Source: Agarilytica sp045430305 (GTDB lineage Bacteria > Pseudomonadota > Gammaproteobacteria > Pseudomonadales > Cellvibrionaceae). From it: a DNA stretch of 64,000 nucleotides. The translations under genes and the position numbers were made by a program. Below, in pieces: positions 17,877 to 26,859 of the stretch. The notes below the pieces were generated by a model. It was not told the origin of the DNA, ran no database searches, and was given only the letters and a program-made list of their open reading frames with translations. Location: assembly GCA_045430305.1 (NCBI GenBank), contig JAILXW010000002.1, positions 62,001-126,000 on the forward strand, written 5' to 3'. The stretch's first letter is position 1, and each line of letters begins with the position of its first letter.

Positions 17877-19448
17877 TTAGCCAGGTAGCCCTACGAGCAA
17901 CTTTTGTCTCGCGCGTAATTGACCGATGTGTACGAATAAAAGACTCAATAAGCATATAAGTACAATAGGGTAGGAACCCCAATAGGAAAATAAGCTGCGT
18001 GTTTGAATTAATTTAACCGTTTGTTGTGAGAGTGTATTTTTTTCAAATTGTTCACTTGTGCTAACGATTTTTCCTCTCGCATCGATTATTCCACTTAAAC
18101 CTGTATTTGTGGCACGAATAACATAACGATTATTTTCTAAGGCACGCATTTGCGCCATTTGAAAATGTTGGATTGGCCCAATAGAGGAGCCAAACCATGC
18201 ATCGTTACTGATTGTTACTAACAGGCTTGCGTCTTTTGCTAGATTGGCGACCAAGTCAGGGTAAACAATTTCGTAGCAAATAGAGGGCGCTACTTTATGT
18301 TCCTTAAATTTTAGAATCTCTTGATTCTTTGGGCCGGGGTATAGAACTGAGTTAGGTAAATCAAAAAAATCTATGAGGCCTCGCAACCATTGTTCTAGAG
18401 GCACGTATTCACCAAAGGGTACAAGGCGCTGTTTAAAATAGATGCCATCAGCGGCCCCAAGACCAAGAATGCTGTTATAAAATGTTTGTTGGTCGGGGTG
18501 GTCGTAAAGAATACCTGTAATCAATGCGCTTTGATGTTGCTCGGTAATGATATTGAGTTCGTTTAAAAAATATTCCGCCTCGTGATACATCATGGGCACT
18601 GCGGCTTCAGGCCAAATGACTAAGTCGTTATCCCATAAGGTGTTACTTTCCTCGCGCAAAATGTCGAGAATGTCATTGCGAAACAGAGGGTTCCATTTCT
18701 TTTCTAGTGACACGTTAGGTTGAAGCAAGCCCACGGAAATACTTTCTGTGTTTTTATCGGAACTAGGGAGGAGGGTTAGGGTGAACCCCAAACACCAACA
18801 AGCGAACACTGTTACTAGGCTGTAGGCGGATAGCTTAGTGATTTTTCGGTTTTTATAAAAAATGTGGCTTGCCTCAATTAGGCAAGCTGCTGTGGCAAGT
18901 GTGATCAAGCTTAAAGAAAACACGCCAAATACGGGCGCCCAGCCTGCAAGAGGCGTTTCTATGTGGGCGTAACCTGCGTACAGCCAAGGGAACCCGGTAA
19001 GAAACCAAGAGCGTAGCCATTCACCTAATACCCAAATCGCAGGGAAGGCAATAATTCGCCCTGCTGAAGTCCTAGAAAAATACTTTCCGTAAACATAAAA
19101 AGGGAGTGCAAATACAAGTGCGAGCCCGAGCACAAATATTGCCGTCATTATCGTGGCGAGCAATGCGGGAGTGCCTGCGAATTCGTAAATGGAAATGTAA
19201 ACCCAAGAAACGCCTTTCGCGAACATGCCTGTTCCGAACATAAAGCTTCGGGTAAAGGCTTGTTTGCTTGAACTATTGGCCAAAAGAAAGGCGAGCCCGG
19301 CAGGGGCAAAAATACTAAGCGGCCACCAGTGGTAGGGCGCCAAGGCATAGGGCAGTGCATAGCCCAAGGCTAAGGCAAGCACATAGACACACAGTGTTCC
19401 GAGTCGACCCTCAAAATGTTGGTGAAGGGCGTAAGTTTGCTTAGGCAT
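17877..19448 (-). CDS. lnt: apolipoprotein N-acyltransferase Lnt
   Basis: A 523-residue inner-membrane enzyme that adds the third acyl chain to lipoproteins. About seven N-terminal hydrophobic helices precede a periplasmic nitrilase-like domain. The catalytic triad is visible: Glu in VIWPEAAVP, Lys in YFKQRLVPFGEYVP, Cys in PSICYEIVYP, followed by SNDAWFGSSIGPIQHFQMAQMRALENNR, and a last C-terminal helix. Length is near the usual 510. It lies 35 bases downstream of corC in the conserved miaB-phoH-ybeY-corC-lnt order. Confidence 0.95.
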   Translation of the reverse strand: MPKQTYALHQHFEGRLGTLCVYVLALALGYALPYALAPYHWWPLSIFAPAGLAFLLANSSSKQAFTRSFMFGTGMFAKGVSWVYISIYEFAGTPALLATIMTAIFVLGLALVFALPFYVYGKYFSRTSAGRIIAFPAIWVLGEWLRSWFLTGFPWLYAGYAHIETPLAGWAPVFGVFSLSLITLATAACLIEASHIFYKNRKITKLSAYSLVTVFACWCLGFTLTLLPSSDKNTESISVGLLQPNVSLEKKWNPLFRNDILDILREESNTLWDNDLVIWPEAAVPMMYHEAEYFLNELNIITEQHQSALITGILYDHPDQQTFYNSILGLGAADGIYFKQRLVPFGEYVPLEQWLRGLIDFFDLPNSVLYPGPKNQEILKFKEHKVAPSICYEIVYPDLVANLAKDASLLVTISNDAWFGSSIGPIQHFQMAQMRALENNRYVIRATNTGLSGIIDARGKIVSTSEQFEKNTLSQQTVKLIQTRSLFSYWGSYPIVLICLLSLLFVHIGQLRARQKLLVGLPG

Positions 19449-19483
19449 AGGGTATGCGGGTCAGGCGTCGGTTATGTATTGGT

Positions 19484-20356
19484 TTAGCTGTGCTTCTTCT
19501 TTTTTTCGTTTTTCGACACGCGAAGTAAATGAATTTTTCGGCTGTCAGAATACAAAACTCGGAACACGTAGTTCTGTACTTCAACGCATTCGTTGCGGCT
19601 GGGCATATGGCCGAAGGCTCGCATGACGAGGCCGCCGATAGTGTCGAATTCATCATTGCTCAATTTTGTTTTGAAGTGATGATTAAATTCTTCTATGGGG
19701 GTAAGGGCTTTGAGTATGTAGTCGTTGTCTGAGACTTTTCGAATAAAGTCTTTGCCTTCGTCATCGTCCGTTTCGTCTTCAATCTCGCCAACGATTTCTT
19801 CTAGAATATCTTCGATGGTGACTAGGCCAGAAATACCGCCGTATTCATCGATGACCATAGCCATGTGATAGCGTTTTTCACGAAATTCTTTCAATAAAAT
19901 ATTGAGACGTTTGCTTTCGGGAATGATGTTGGCGGTACGCAACATATCGTCAAAAGTAAATTCACTGGAGCCATCTAGGATTAATGGCAGTAAGTCTTTG
20001 GCGAGTAAAATACCTTTTACGTCGTCGGCTGTTTCGCCAATTACCGGGAAACGACTATGGCCCGATTCAATTACTTTTGGTAGAAACTCTTTTGGTGTTT
20101 CAGTTTCCTTTATTACCACCATTTGCGATCGTGCCACCATGATTTCGCGCACTTGTTGTTGAGCAACATCGAGCGCGCCTTCCATGATAGTGAGGGCTTC
20201 CATATCTACGACTTTATTTTCAACAGCGCCTTTAATTATGTCGAGCAGCTCTTCGCGAGATTTTGGCTCGGCGGCAAAGCCAGACATAAGTCGTTCAATC
20301 CAGGAGCGAGGCTTTGCGGATTCGTTTTCTTTACTACTCGGAGGTTCTTCGGACAT
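19484..20356 (-). CDS. corC: CorC/HlyC family CBS-domain protein
   Basis: A 290-residue cytoplasmic protein of the CorC family, associated with Mg2+/Co2+ efflux. It has two CBS motifs (VREIMVARSQMVVI near residue 66 and RYHMAMVIDEYGGISGLVTIEDILEEIVGEIEDE near 150-185) and a C-terminal transporter-associated domain (DTIGGLVMRAFGHMPSRNE). I chose the ATG at 20356, which gives MSEEPP, like the E. coli protein. An alternative GTG at 20380 would overlap the ybeY stop (TAGTG). It lacks the membrane domain of long CorB-type proteins. Confidence 0.92.
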   Translation of the reverse strand: MSEEPPSSKENESAKPRSWIERLMSGFAAEPKSREELLDIIKGAVENKVVDMEALTIMEGALDVAQQQVREIMVARSQMVVIKETETPKEFLPKVIESGHSRFPVIGETADDVKGILLAKDLLPLILDGSSEFTFDDMLRTANIIPESKRLNILLKEFREKRYHMAMVIDEYGGISGLVTIEDILEEIVGEIEDETDDDEGKDFIRKVSDNDYILKALTPIEEFNHHFKTKLSNDEFDTIGGLVMRAFGHMPSRNECVEVQNYVFRVLYSDSRKIHLLRVSKNEKKKKHS

Positions 20357-20379
20357 GGTGGCGTAAGATTCCAATTTCA

Positions 20380-20847
20380 CTAGTCAATGGCTTTATCTTC
20401 GTATGGCGCGTTAAAGCCCAGCGAAGTCATTATGTTCGTTTCAAGTTGTTCCATATCGACGGCTTCAGCATCTTCGACATGGTCGTAACCTAATAGGTGC
20501 AGTGTGCCGTGGATTACCATATGGGCCCAGTGGCTTTCAGTGCTTTTGTGCTGTTCTTGAGCTTCTTTTGTTACCACATCGTTACATATGACTAAATCGC
20601 CAAGCAAGTTGAGGTCTACATCTTCTGGTAATTCACAGGCAAATGAAAGCACGTTGGTGGGTTTTTCTTTATTGCGATAGCGATGATTCAATTCGCGACT
20701 TTCTTCGCTGTTTACAATACGAATACTAAGTTCGCTTTCGGTATTGGCAGAAGCTGCAGAGAGTGCGGCCTCTACCCAGCGTTTAAAGCTGGCGTCGTCG
20801 GGGGTGTTTTCGCCTGAGCTGGCTATTTGAATATCGACTTGTGCCAT
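20380..20847 (-). CDS. ybeY: endoribonuclease YbeY
   Basis: A 155-residue metal-dependent endoribonuclease acting in 16S rRNA maturation and 70S quality control. The zinc site is plain: HGTLHLLGYDH at about residues 112-122. Other conserved parts are NHRYRNKEKPTNVLSF at about 54-69 and LGDLVIC. The start is ATG at 20847, one base after the phoH stop (TAA-A-ATG), consistent with coupled translation; the longer frame upstream overlaps phoH and is not used. Confidence 0.94.
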   Translation of the reverse strand: MAQVDIQIASSGENTPDDASFKRWVEAALSAASANTESELSIRIVNSEESRELNHRYRNKEKPTNVLSFACELPEDVDLNLLGDLVICNDVVTKEAQEQHKSTESHWAHMVIHGTLHLLGYDHVEDAEAVDMEQLETNIMTSLGFNAPYEDKAID

Positions 20848-20848
20848 T

Positions 20849-21874
20849 TTATTGTTGCTGTGATGAATCTTGTATTTTTTGTGCAGATTGATTTTCTTCC
20901 TTGTCGTAAGCGTCGACAATTCTTTGCACGATAGGATGGCGAACAACATCGCGTGATACAAAATGGGTAAAGCTAATGCCTTCTACGCCATCGAGTACTT
21001 TTGTAGCGTGTTTAAGGCCGGAATATTGGCCTTTTGGTAAATCGATTTGTGATGGGTCGCCGGTAATTACTGCGGTGGAGCCAAAGCCGATGCGAGTTAA
21101 AAACATTTTCATTTGTTCGCGCGTGGTGTTTTGGCTTTCATCCAGAATAACAAATGAGTTGTTGAGTGTACGACCGCGCATATATGCGAGAGGGGCAACT
21201 TCAATAATGCTTCGTTCGATTAATTTTTCTACTGTTTCAAAGCCGAGCATCTCGTAAAGGGCATCGTACAGTGGCCGTAGGTATGGGTCGACTTTTTGGG
21301 AGAGGTCTCCCGGCAGAAATCCCAATTTTTCGCCAGCTTCTACAGCGGGGCGTACCAGTAATATTCTTTCTATTTCGTCGTTGAGCAATGCTTCTACAGC
21401 GCAGGCGACGGCGAGATAGGTCTTGCCTGTACCGGCCGGGCCGATACCAAAATTTATATCGTGGCAACGCACGCGATTAACGTAGGTGTGTTGATTGCGA
21501 CCACGTGGCTTTACCGTGCCTTTTTTGGTTTTAATAAGGCCGGCTTTGTCGATTGCATCGTTAATTTGTGCGTGGCCCGGTGTTTGTTCGGGGGTATCCA
21601 TGCAGCTTTCTTGAATGACGAGGTGTATATCTTCAGGGCTTATGTCTTTGCCTGATTCGAGTTCGCTGTAAAGGTGCTCGAGCACATGTTGAGCTGCCAG
21701 CGATGAGGCGTCGTCGCCAATGCACGAAAATTGATTGCCCCGATGGCGGATTTCTACGTTAAACCGTTCTTCGATTTGCTTGATGTGAGCGTCGAACTGT
21801 CCGCAAAGAGCAGCAAGTAGACGAGCATCGTTGGGTTCGAGCGTTAACGCGTGCTCCGTGGATTGAGTGTTCAA
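20849..21874 (-). CDS. ybeZ: PhoH-family ATPase (YbeZ)
   Basis: A 341-residue PhoH-like P-loop ATPase, a partner of YbeY in RNA metabolism. A basic N-terminal nucleic-acid-binding part (LEPNDARLLAALCGQFDAHI near residue 12) precedes the ATPase domain with GPAGTGKTYLAVACAVEALL, RPAVEAGEKLGFLPGDL, AYMRGRTLNNSFVILDESQN and TGDPSQIDLP. No ATG fits; the start is TTG at 21874, with only a weak ribosome binding site. It follows miaB after a 231-base gap with no gene. Confidence 0.93.
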   Translation of the reverse strand: MNTQSTEHALTLEPNDARLLAALCGQFDAHIKQIEERFNVEIRHRGNQFSCIGDDASSLAAQHVLEHLYSELESGKDISPEDIHLVIQESCMDTPEQTPGHAQINDAIDKAGLIKTKKGTVKPRGRNQHTYVNRVRCHDINFGIGPAGTGKTYLAVACAVEALLNDEIERILLVRPAVEAGEKLGFLPGDLSQKVDPYLRPLYDALYEMLGFETVEKLIERSIIEVAPLAYMRGRTLNNSFVILDESQNTTREQMKMFLTRIGFGSTAVITGDPSQIDLPKGQYSGLKHATKVLDGVEGISFTHFVSRDVVRHPIVQRIVDAYDKEENQSAQKIQDSSQQQ

Positions 21875-22105
21875 GTCCTGGTCGAGGCCTCTGAAATATA
21901 AGTTGGCAAAGCCTACCCTATTCTTGTGTTTGGGAAAAGTATGGGGTTTCGATTCTGGTCGATACAGTTCGTCTGAGTTTGGTGTAAGGCGGTGCTTTTA
22001 GAGGCCATCTACTCACGGGGGAATAGGTGGCGTGATACGAGTGTGTTTATGCGATTGTTGAATGTGTCGCTTTACCGTAACTGCACCGAAGTGAATGTGA
22101 GCACA

Positions 22106-23467
22106 TCAGTCGTCTAACTCAGAGCCTAGCAGTACGCCTCGTAGCGAGTTTGGTAGGGCTTCTTCAATCAAAATATCGGCAAACTTCCCGATGAGTTCTG
22201 GTTGATCGCAGCGGAAGTTGACCACGCGGTTATTCTCGGTGCGGCCTGAGAGCTGGCCGGGGTCTTTCTTGCTGTAGCCCGTAACCAAAACGCGCTCAGT
22301 GTTGCCAACCATTTTGCGGCTGATGTCTTGCGCATGTTGAAGAATGCGTTGCTGTAGAATTTTTAGATGTTGTTTCTTGGTTGCTGCTGGTGTGTCATCT
22401 TGCATATCTGCAGCTGGCGTACCGGGGCGAGCGCTGAAAATGAAGCTGAAAGAGGTATCGAAACCAATGTCTTGGATGAGTTTCATGGTGGCCTCAAAGT
22501 CGGCCTCGGTTTCACCTGGGAAACCGACAATAAAATCGGAAGAAATACTGATATTGGGGCGAAGTTCACGCAAACGACGAATTTTGGATTTGTACTCAAT
22601 TGCAGTGTGACCGCGTTTCATGGCCATCAATATGCGGTCAGAGCCGCTCTGAACAGGCAAGTGAATGTGGCTTACTAACTCTGGCACTTCGGCGTAAACA
22701 TTGATCAAGCTATCGCTGAACTCTACTGGGTGAGACGTGGTAAAGCGAATGCGGTCTATGCCATCTATCGCGGCGGTGAGGGTGATTAGCTCAGCAAGGT
22801 CGACCATTTCGCCTTCGGCGCTTTCACCCCGATAAGCGTTCACATTTTGGCCCAATAAGTTCACTTCGCGCACGCCTTGGCCGGCCAAGTGACGAATCTC
22901 GTGTAATACATCTTCTACCGGTCGGCTAACTTCTTCACCGCGAGTGTAGGGTACAACGCAAAATGTGCAGTATTTGGAGCAGCCCTCCATTACCGAAACG
23001 AAGGCTGTGGCGCCATCGGCTTCTGGTTCTGGCAGGCGGTCGAACTTTTCAATTTCCGGGAAGCTGATGTCAACCACCACCGCACCGTTATCGCGCGGGG
23101 TTTCCATCATTTCTGGCAGGCGGTGCAAGGTTTGTGGGCCGAAGATTAAGTCTACATAAGGGGCGCGTTCTGCAATGGCCTCGCCTTCTTGGCTGGCAAC
23201 ACAGCCACCAACACCAATAATGAGCTCAGGGTTTGCTTCTTTGAGATGCTTCCAGCGGCCGAGTTGGTGGAAAAGCTTTTCTTGGGCTTTTTCACGAATC
23301 GAACAGGTGTTGATGAGTAACACATCAGCCTGTTCCGGATCATCAATGGCAACCATGTCGTGAGACTCGCCCAGCAAGTCACGCATGCGTGAAGAATCGT
23401 ATTCATTCATCTGACAGCCGTGAGTCTGAATGAAGAGTTTTTTTACTGGGGCGCTGGATTCGGTCAT
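22106..23467 (-). CDS. miaB: tRNA-2-methylthio-N6-dimethylallyladenosine synthase MiaB
   Basis: A 453-residue radical-SAM methylthiotransferase that converts i6A37 to ms2i6A37 in tRNAs. The N-terminal auxiliary [4Fe-4S] cysteines are at residues 18, 55 and 89. The radical-SAM CX3CX2C is at 163, 167 and 170 (CSKYCTFC). A C-terminal TRAM domain begins near residue 380. Length matches the family (about 445-475). A promoter candidate lies just upstream (23512-23540). It opens the miaB-phoH-ybeY-corC-lnt block. Confidence 0.96.
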   Translation of the reverse strand: MTESSAPVKKLFIQTHGCQMNEYDSSRMRDLLGESHDMVAIDDPEQADVLLINTCSIREKAQEKLFHQLGRWKHLKEANPELIIGVGGCVASQEGEAIAERAPYVDLIFGPQTLHRLPEMMETPRDNGAVVVDISFPEIEKFDRLPEPEADGATAFVSVMEGCSKYCTFCVVPYTRGEEVSRPVEDVLHEIRHLAGQGVREVNLLGQNVNAYRGESAEGEMVDLAELITLTAAIDGIDRIRFTTSHPVEFSDSLINVYAEVPELVSHIHLPVQSGSDRILMAMKRGHTAIEYKSKIRRLRELRPNISISSDFIVGFPGETEADFEATMKLIQDIGFDTSFSFIFSARPGTPAADMQDDTPAATKKQHLKILQQRILQHAQDISRKMVGNTERVLVTGYSKKDPGQLSGRTENNRVVNFRCDQPELIGKFADILIEEALPNSLRGVLLGSELDD

Positions 23468-23511
23468 AAATGCGATCGATTGGTGAATGAGTGCTCAAAA
23501 AATGAGCGCGC

Positions 23512-23540
23512 ATTATAGCGATCGATGGTAAAATTGTCTT
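23512..23540 (-). promoter_or_regulatory. sigma-70-type promoter candidate for miaB
   Basis: On the minus strand a perfect TATAAT (-10) lies at 23517-23512 and an AAGACA (four of six matches to TTGACA) at 23540-23535, with 17 bases between. Transcription would begin near 23505, about 38 bases before the miaB ATG. A GCGATCGAT repeat occurs at 23472-23480 and again at 23518-23526, inside the spacer. Confidence 0.55.
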
Positions 23541-23629
23541 GCAATTTGCGTGCATAGACCTCATAAAAGGGGGATTGTTTTCTAGTTTATTGAAAAGCCA
23601 GGCTTAAGGTTTGGCAGGTGCTTACGTTA

Positions 23630-23965
23630 ATGTCAGTAGAAGCTATTTATAAAGTTATTTTTTATAACCGTAATCAAGTGTATGAAATCTTTGCTCGTAC
23701 GATTTATCAGAGTGAAATGTACGGTTTTATCGAAGTTGAAGAGCTGCTTTTTGGCGAGCGAACGCAGGTTGTGGTCGACCCTGGTGAAGAAAAGCTCAAA
23801 AGTGAATTTTCTGGTGTGAAGCGCACCTTTATTCCGATGCAAAACATTATTCGTATCGACGAAGTGGACAAAGAAGGCGCTGTAAAAGTCTCTGACGTGA
23901 GCGCGAATGACAAAGTTGCCCATTTAACCTTTCCGCAAAGTGGCCCGAAACCTTCGGACCTGTAA
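23630..23965 (+). CDS. DUF1820 family protein
   Basis: A 111-residue soluble protein typical of DUF1820, found next to miaB in many gammaproteobacteria and of unknown function. Conserved stretches are IYKVIFYNRNQVYEIFAR, YGFIEVEELLFGERTQVVVDP and RTFIPMQNIIRIDEV. I chose ATG at 23630, with AGGTG about eight bases upstream, over a GTG at 23618. It is divergent from miaB. Confidence 0.88.
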   Translation: MSVEAIYKVIFYNRNQVYEIFARTIYQSEMYGFIEVEELLFGERTQVVVDPGEEKLKSEFSGVKRTFIPMQNIIRIDEVDKEGAVKVSDVSANDKVAHLTFPQSGPKPSDL

Positions 23966-24004
23966 TTAAGCCCCTCTATTTGCCAATGAAAAAAGTGAGC
24001 ACCG

Positions 24005-24772
24005 GTGCCTCTGCATAGTAAAAAACAGGGGCAAGGCCCGGCGTTGGTATTGCTGCATGGTTTGTTTGGTTCGCTCGAAAATCTTGCAGCCTTAGCGCGC
24101 GATTTGCAGCACCATTACACGGTGTATTCTATTGATTTGCCCAATCACGGTCGTTCGCCGCACTATTCTCAAACGGATTTAGATGCAATGACCAATACGG
24201 TCATTGAGTGGATGGCTCAGCATAAAATTGAATGTGCACACCTGGTGGGGCATTCTCTGGGTGGAAAAATTGCCATGCAGGTAGCGCTAAGTAAACCTGA
24301 GCGGGTAGATACGTTGGTGGTGATGGATATTGCCCCATCAAAATATGACCCGCATCATCACAGTGTATTTGACGGTTTGTTTGCGGTGGATGTTGAAAAT
24401 ATTACTTCACGCGCTGAAGCAGACGAGGCCATGAAGGCGCATGTGCCGGAACTTTCGGTGCGCAGTTTTCTGTTAAAAAATATTACCAAAGCGCAAACAG
24501 GACATTTTGTTTGGCGAATGAATTTACCTGTGCTTCACAAGTATTATGCAGAATTAATTCGCGAAAATGCGGATGCACAATTTGCAGGCGCCACCTTTTT
24601 TATAAAAGGCGGTGCTTCCGATTATATTACAGAAAAAAATAGAGTCGATATTGAAAAACGCTTTCCAAATGCGAGCTACAAAGCTGTTGCTAATGTTGGT
24701 CATTGGTTGCACGCCGAGAAACCGGCTTTGGTTGCCAGGCTCGTGGTGAATTTTTTAGCGGAAAATAGTTAA
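24005..24772 (+). CDS. alpha/beta-hydrolase, YbfF-like esterase
   Basis: A 255-residue serine hydrolase. It shows the oxyanion-loop LLHGLFGS at about residues 17-24, nucleophile elbow GHSLGG near residue 82, an acidic residue region around 208-212 (KGGASDYI) and the catalytic His in VGHWLHAEKP near 234. This layout is that of E. coli YbfF, an esterase active on short acyl and acyl-CoA substrates in vitro. The start is GTG at 24005. It is 39 bases after DUF1820 and 30 bases before DUF3144, and may share a transcript with them. Confidence 0.85.
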   Translation: MPLHSKKQGQGPALVLLHGLFGSLENLAALARDLQHHYTVYSIDLPNHGRSPHYSQTDLDAMTNTVIEWMAQHKIECAHLVGHSLGGKIAMQVALSKPERVDTLVVMDIAPSKYDPHHHSVFDGLFAVDVENITSRAEADEAMKAHVPELSVRSFLLKNITKAQTGHFVWRMNLPVLHKYYAELIRENADAQFAGATFFIKGGASDYITEKNRVDIEKRFPNASYKAVANVGHWLHAEKPALVARLVVNFLAENS

Positions 24773-24802
24773 AGCGACGAGTACTTTGATAGGGGGGGGA
24801 AG

Positions 24803-25099
24803 ATGAGTATCGAAGAAGAAAGTTTTTGGAATGCAGTGGATGACTTTATAGAATCTGCAAACCAAAAATCAGAAGATATGACGCCAAGCGGTGCTGCCAG
24901 TGCCATGATGCAGGCTACCGCAAGATACACGGCATTTTATCTTGCAGGCAGTGCTGAAAGTCGCAAGGATTTAAAAGAAGATAAAGACGATTTGATTCAA
25001 GATGTTAGTCGTGAATTTAAGCGTATTTTTGCTGAAAACTTAGAAGATTATATTGAGAATTATAAAGTCTATCTGAAACAGGACGAAGTCGAGTCTTAA
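24803..25099 (+). CDS. DUF3144 family protein
   Basis: A 98-residue acidic helical protein. FWNAVDDFIESANQ near residue 8, MMQATARYTAFYLAG near 35 and NLEDYIENY near 80 match DUF3144, a small family of unknown function. A purine-rich GGGGGGAAG lies directly before the ATG at 24803. It converges on the metallophosphoesterase gene, with 14 bases between the stops. Confidence 0.8.
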   Translation: MSIEEESFWNAVDDFIESANQKSEDMTPSGAASAMMQATARYTAFYLAGSAESRKDLKEDKDDLIQDVSREFKRIFAENLEDYIENYKVYLKQDEVES

Positions 25100-25113
25100 C
25101 TTTTGCCTTGTGG

Positions 25114-26154
25114 TTAATTTCTAATAGCGGAAAAAGAAAACACCCCGACAGCGTTCGGATCTGCAGTTACTTTTATCCAGCTACCGTTCGAGTCGCCAAA
25201 GCTTTCCAGTCGAATAAAGTTGTTCGGTGCGCGCTTGCCAAAAAAGTCTGGTTGATCAATGCGAAATATATGCGAGTCGCCGTGGGCCAATACCACTGGC
25301 TTCTTGAATTTTTTAGTCAACGAGCGGAGCTTGTTGATAAAGGCACCGTAAACCGCTTTGTATGTTTGTTTGTCTAGGTTGTCGAAACCGGGGTTTGCAT
25401 GAATTGCGATGAAAATACCGGAAGAATCTTTCTGTTTGGCTTGTTCAAATGTGTGGGTCAGCCAGTCAAAAGCGGCAAGGTTGCGCGCTTCTACTTCTGC
25501 ATCATGTGTTTCATTTCTGTTTTTAAATGGCTTTGTTCCATTTAAGCTGCCAACCATATGGATGGTGGAAAAAGTGATTCTCTGTTTTTGCCAGCTTAAG
25601 TTTTCTACGAATCTTTGATGCTGCTCGTGGGTTTCGGCTTGCCGGTGAAGGTTGTTTGTTGCCATTTCTAGCTTTTCATTCTTGTATGAAAAGAAGATTT
25701 CACGCAATTTATTTAGTCTCTCTAAAGGGTCAAACGCTCCAGCGATCAGGCGGTGGCAATCTGTCCATTCGTTGTCGCCTGGGGTAAGCACAAATGCGGG
25801 CTGAAATTTTTCAAACCGGTTTTTTCTCTCTTTTAGAAATCTATTTGTACACGAGCTGGTTCCGGTCTTGATGTCGCCAAGGTGCAGCACCCATGCAATG
25901 TCGACGTCGCTATTAATTTGTTTTACGAGTTTGTCGAAGCGCCTGTCTTTATCGCCTAGGTATACGTCGTAAGGTTGGTCGCTAATAAGTGCGAATGAAA
26001 AAGAGCGGTTTTCTGCTGACGGGGCCGGGTTCGCAGTAGTATGGCTGCTAAATAGACAAACAACATAGAGCCCTAACGTGATTGCCTTATAGAGGGGGTT
26101 CTTGGTCACTCGTATCGTCTTTGTAGAGCACGCATATGCACGTATTTTTTTCAT
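25114..26154 (-). CDS. secreted calcineurin-like metallophosphoesterase
   Basis: A 346-residue protein with a basic N-terminus and a hydrophobic segment (about residues 24-40) that looks like a signal peptide, placing it in the periplasm or outside. Metal-ligand motifs of the calcineurin fold are seen: ALISDQPYD (GDxH-like start, degenerate), VLHLGDIKTG (GD-x-x), TPGDNEW (GDN), and a late AIHANPG and LAHGDSH. Asp/His ligands are present although the first motif is DQ rather than DxH. Substrate is unknown; no nucleotide or phosphate genes are next to it. Confidence 0.75.
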   Translation of the reverse strand: MKKIRAYACSTKTIRVTKNPLYKAITLGLYVVCLFSSHTTANPAPSAENRSFSFALISDQPYDVYLGDKDRRFDKLVKQINSDVDIAWVLHLGDIKTGTSSCTNRFLKERKNRFEKFQPAFVLTPGDNEWTDCHRLIAGAFDPLERLNKLREIFFSYKNEKLEMATNNLHRQAETHEQHQRFVENLSWQKQRITFSTIHMVGSLNGTKPFKNRNETHDAEVEARNLAAFDWLTHTFEQAKQKDSSGIFIAIHANPGFDNLDKQTYKAVYGAFINKLRSLTKKFKKPVVLAHGDSHIFRIDQPDFFGKRAPNNFIRLESFGDSNGSWIKVTADPNAVGVFSFSAIRN

Positions 26155-26286
26155 GTCGTGAACGTGTTGGAGGTGAGGGGGGGTAAGTTTATTTTTCGAG
26201 TTGTAGTTATTTGGTCAATTGTACACGTTTGGGAACGGTCTAATCAGCTCAGATGGTGCTCCGCCTATTTGTTTGGGGCGGCAAGA

Positions 26287-26315
26287 AAGATTGGAGCAAT
26301 AACCAAGATTGGAGC
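26287..26315 (+). repeat. short direct repeat AAGATTGGAGC
   Basis: Two copies of AAGATTGGAGC (26287-26297 and 26305-26315) stand 18 bases apart in the gap upstream of the metallophosphoesterase. I see no mobile-element feature with them. Probably a local duplication. Confidence 0.4.
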
Positions 26316-26348
26316 GTCAAGCAAGGGAAAGTATGTATCGACAGAAAT

Positions 26349-26370
26349 GAAAAAGCACCCCGCGAGGTGC
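26349..26370 (-). terminator. rho-independent terminator after the DUF6316 gene
   Basis: On the minus strand a stem GCACC/GGTGC with a six-base loop (26370-26355) is followed by a run of five T residues. It lies 31 bases after the stop of the DUF6316 gene and ends its transcript. Confidence 0.75.
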
Positions 26371-26400
26371 CTTTGTGTATATAGAATATTTAAGCGTTGC

Positions 26401-26643
26401 TTATTGAAAGTGTGTGCTTGCCCAGCTGCCATGAAGGGCGGCACTTTCCGCCAGTTTGTGATTGTTGTTGTCTTCCAGGGCATTTATATAGCGAACTAAA
26501 CCTTCTTCAGCATCTTGCTTTGTAGTGAACGGGCCTACTTCTGATCCTTCCCTGGTTGAAAAGTAGTGTTTGTCTTCTACAGAGTAAAAACGCACGCTTC
26601 GAAAACGGGCTTTTCCGTCTTCATCACCATCTCTATGTGTCAT
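26401..26643 (-). CDS. DUF6316 family protein
   Basis: An 80-residue small soluble protein. ARFRSVRFYSVEDKHYFSTREGSEVGPF near residue 12 matches the DUF6316 pattern (R-S-x-R-F...REG-x-x-GPF), a family of unknown function seen in Pseudomonas relatives. It has its own terminator and a 216-base gap upstream, so it is probably monocistronic. Confidence 0.7.
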   Translation of the reverse strand: MTHRDGDEDGKARFRSVRFYSVEDKHYFSTREGSEVGPFTTKQDAEEGLVRYINALEDNNNHKLAESAALHGSWASTHFQ

Positions 26644-26812
26644 TTGAAGTCCTGATTGTCACTGCTTATGGGTAAATTGTAGACAAGACTTTAGGTGGCG
26701 GCCAGTTGCATATTTCCAAGCAGGGTTAGCTAGGGCTGTGCCTATAAGAAATGGATCTAACAGAAAGAAGGCGGTTGGCTTACTGATCAAAGTAAGTATT
26801 TGCTTTTGAGGC

Positions 26813-26837
26813 GTTTCGGGCCTGCGCGGCCCGAAAC
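26813..26837 (-). terminator. strong hairpin after the aminotransferase gene
   Basis: A perfect ten-base stem GTTTCGGGCC/GGCCCGAAAC with a five-base loop lies 22 bases after the aminotransferase stop. No T-run follows on either strand, so it may protect the 3' end or act as a weak terminator. Confidence 0.5.
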
Positions 26838-26859
26838 GAGTTAGTGCTATGTGGCCTTT

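Noticed and set aside
26158..26499. 113-residue plus-strand frame with a KIGA repeat
   Set aside because: The repeat comes from an 11-base direct repeat in the gap, and the frame runs across a terminator into the antisense of the DUF6316 gene.
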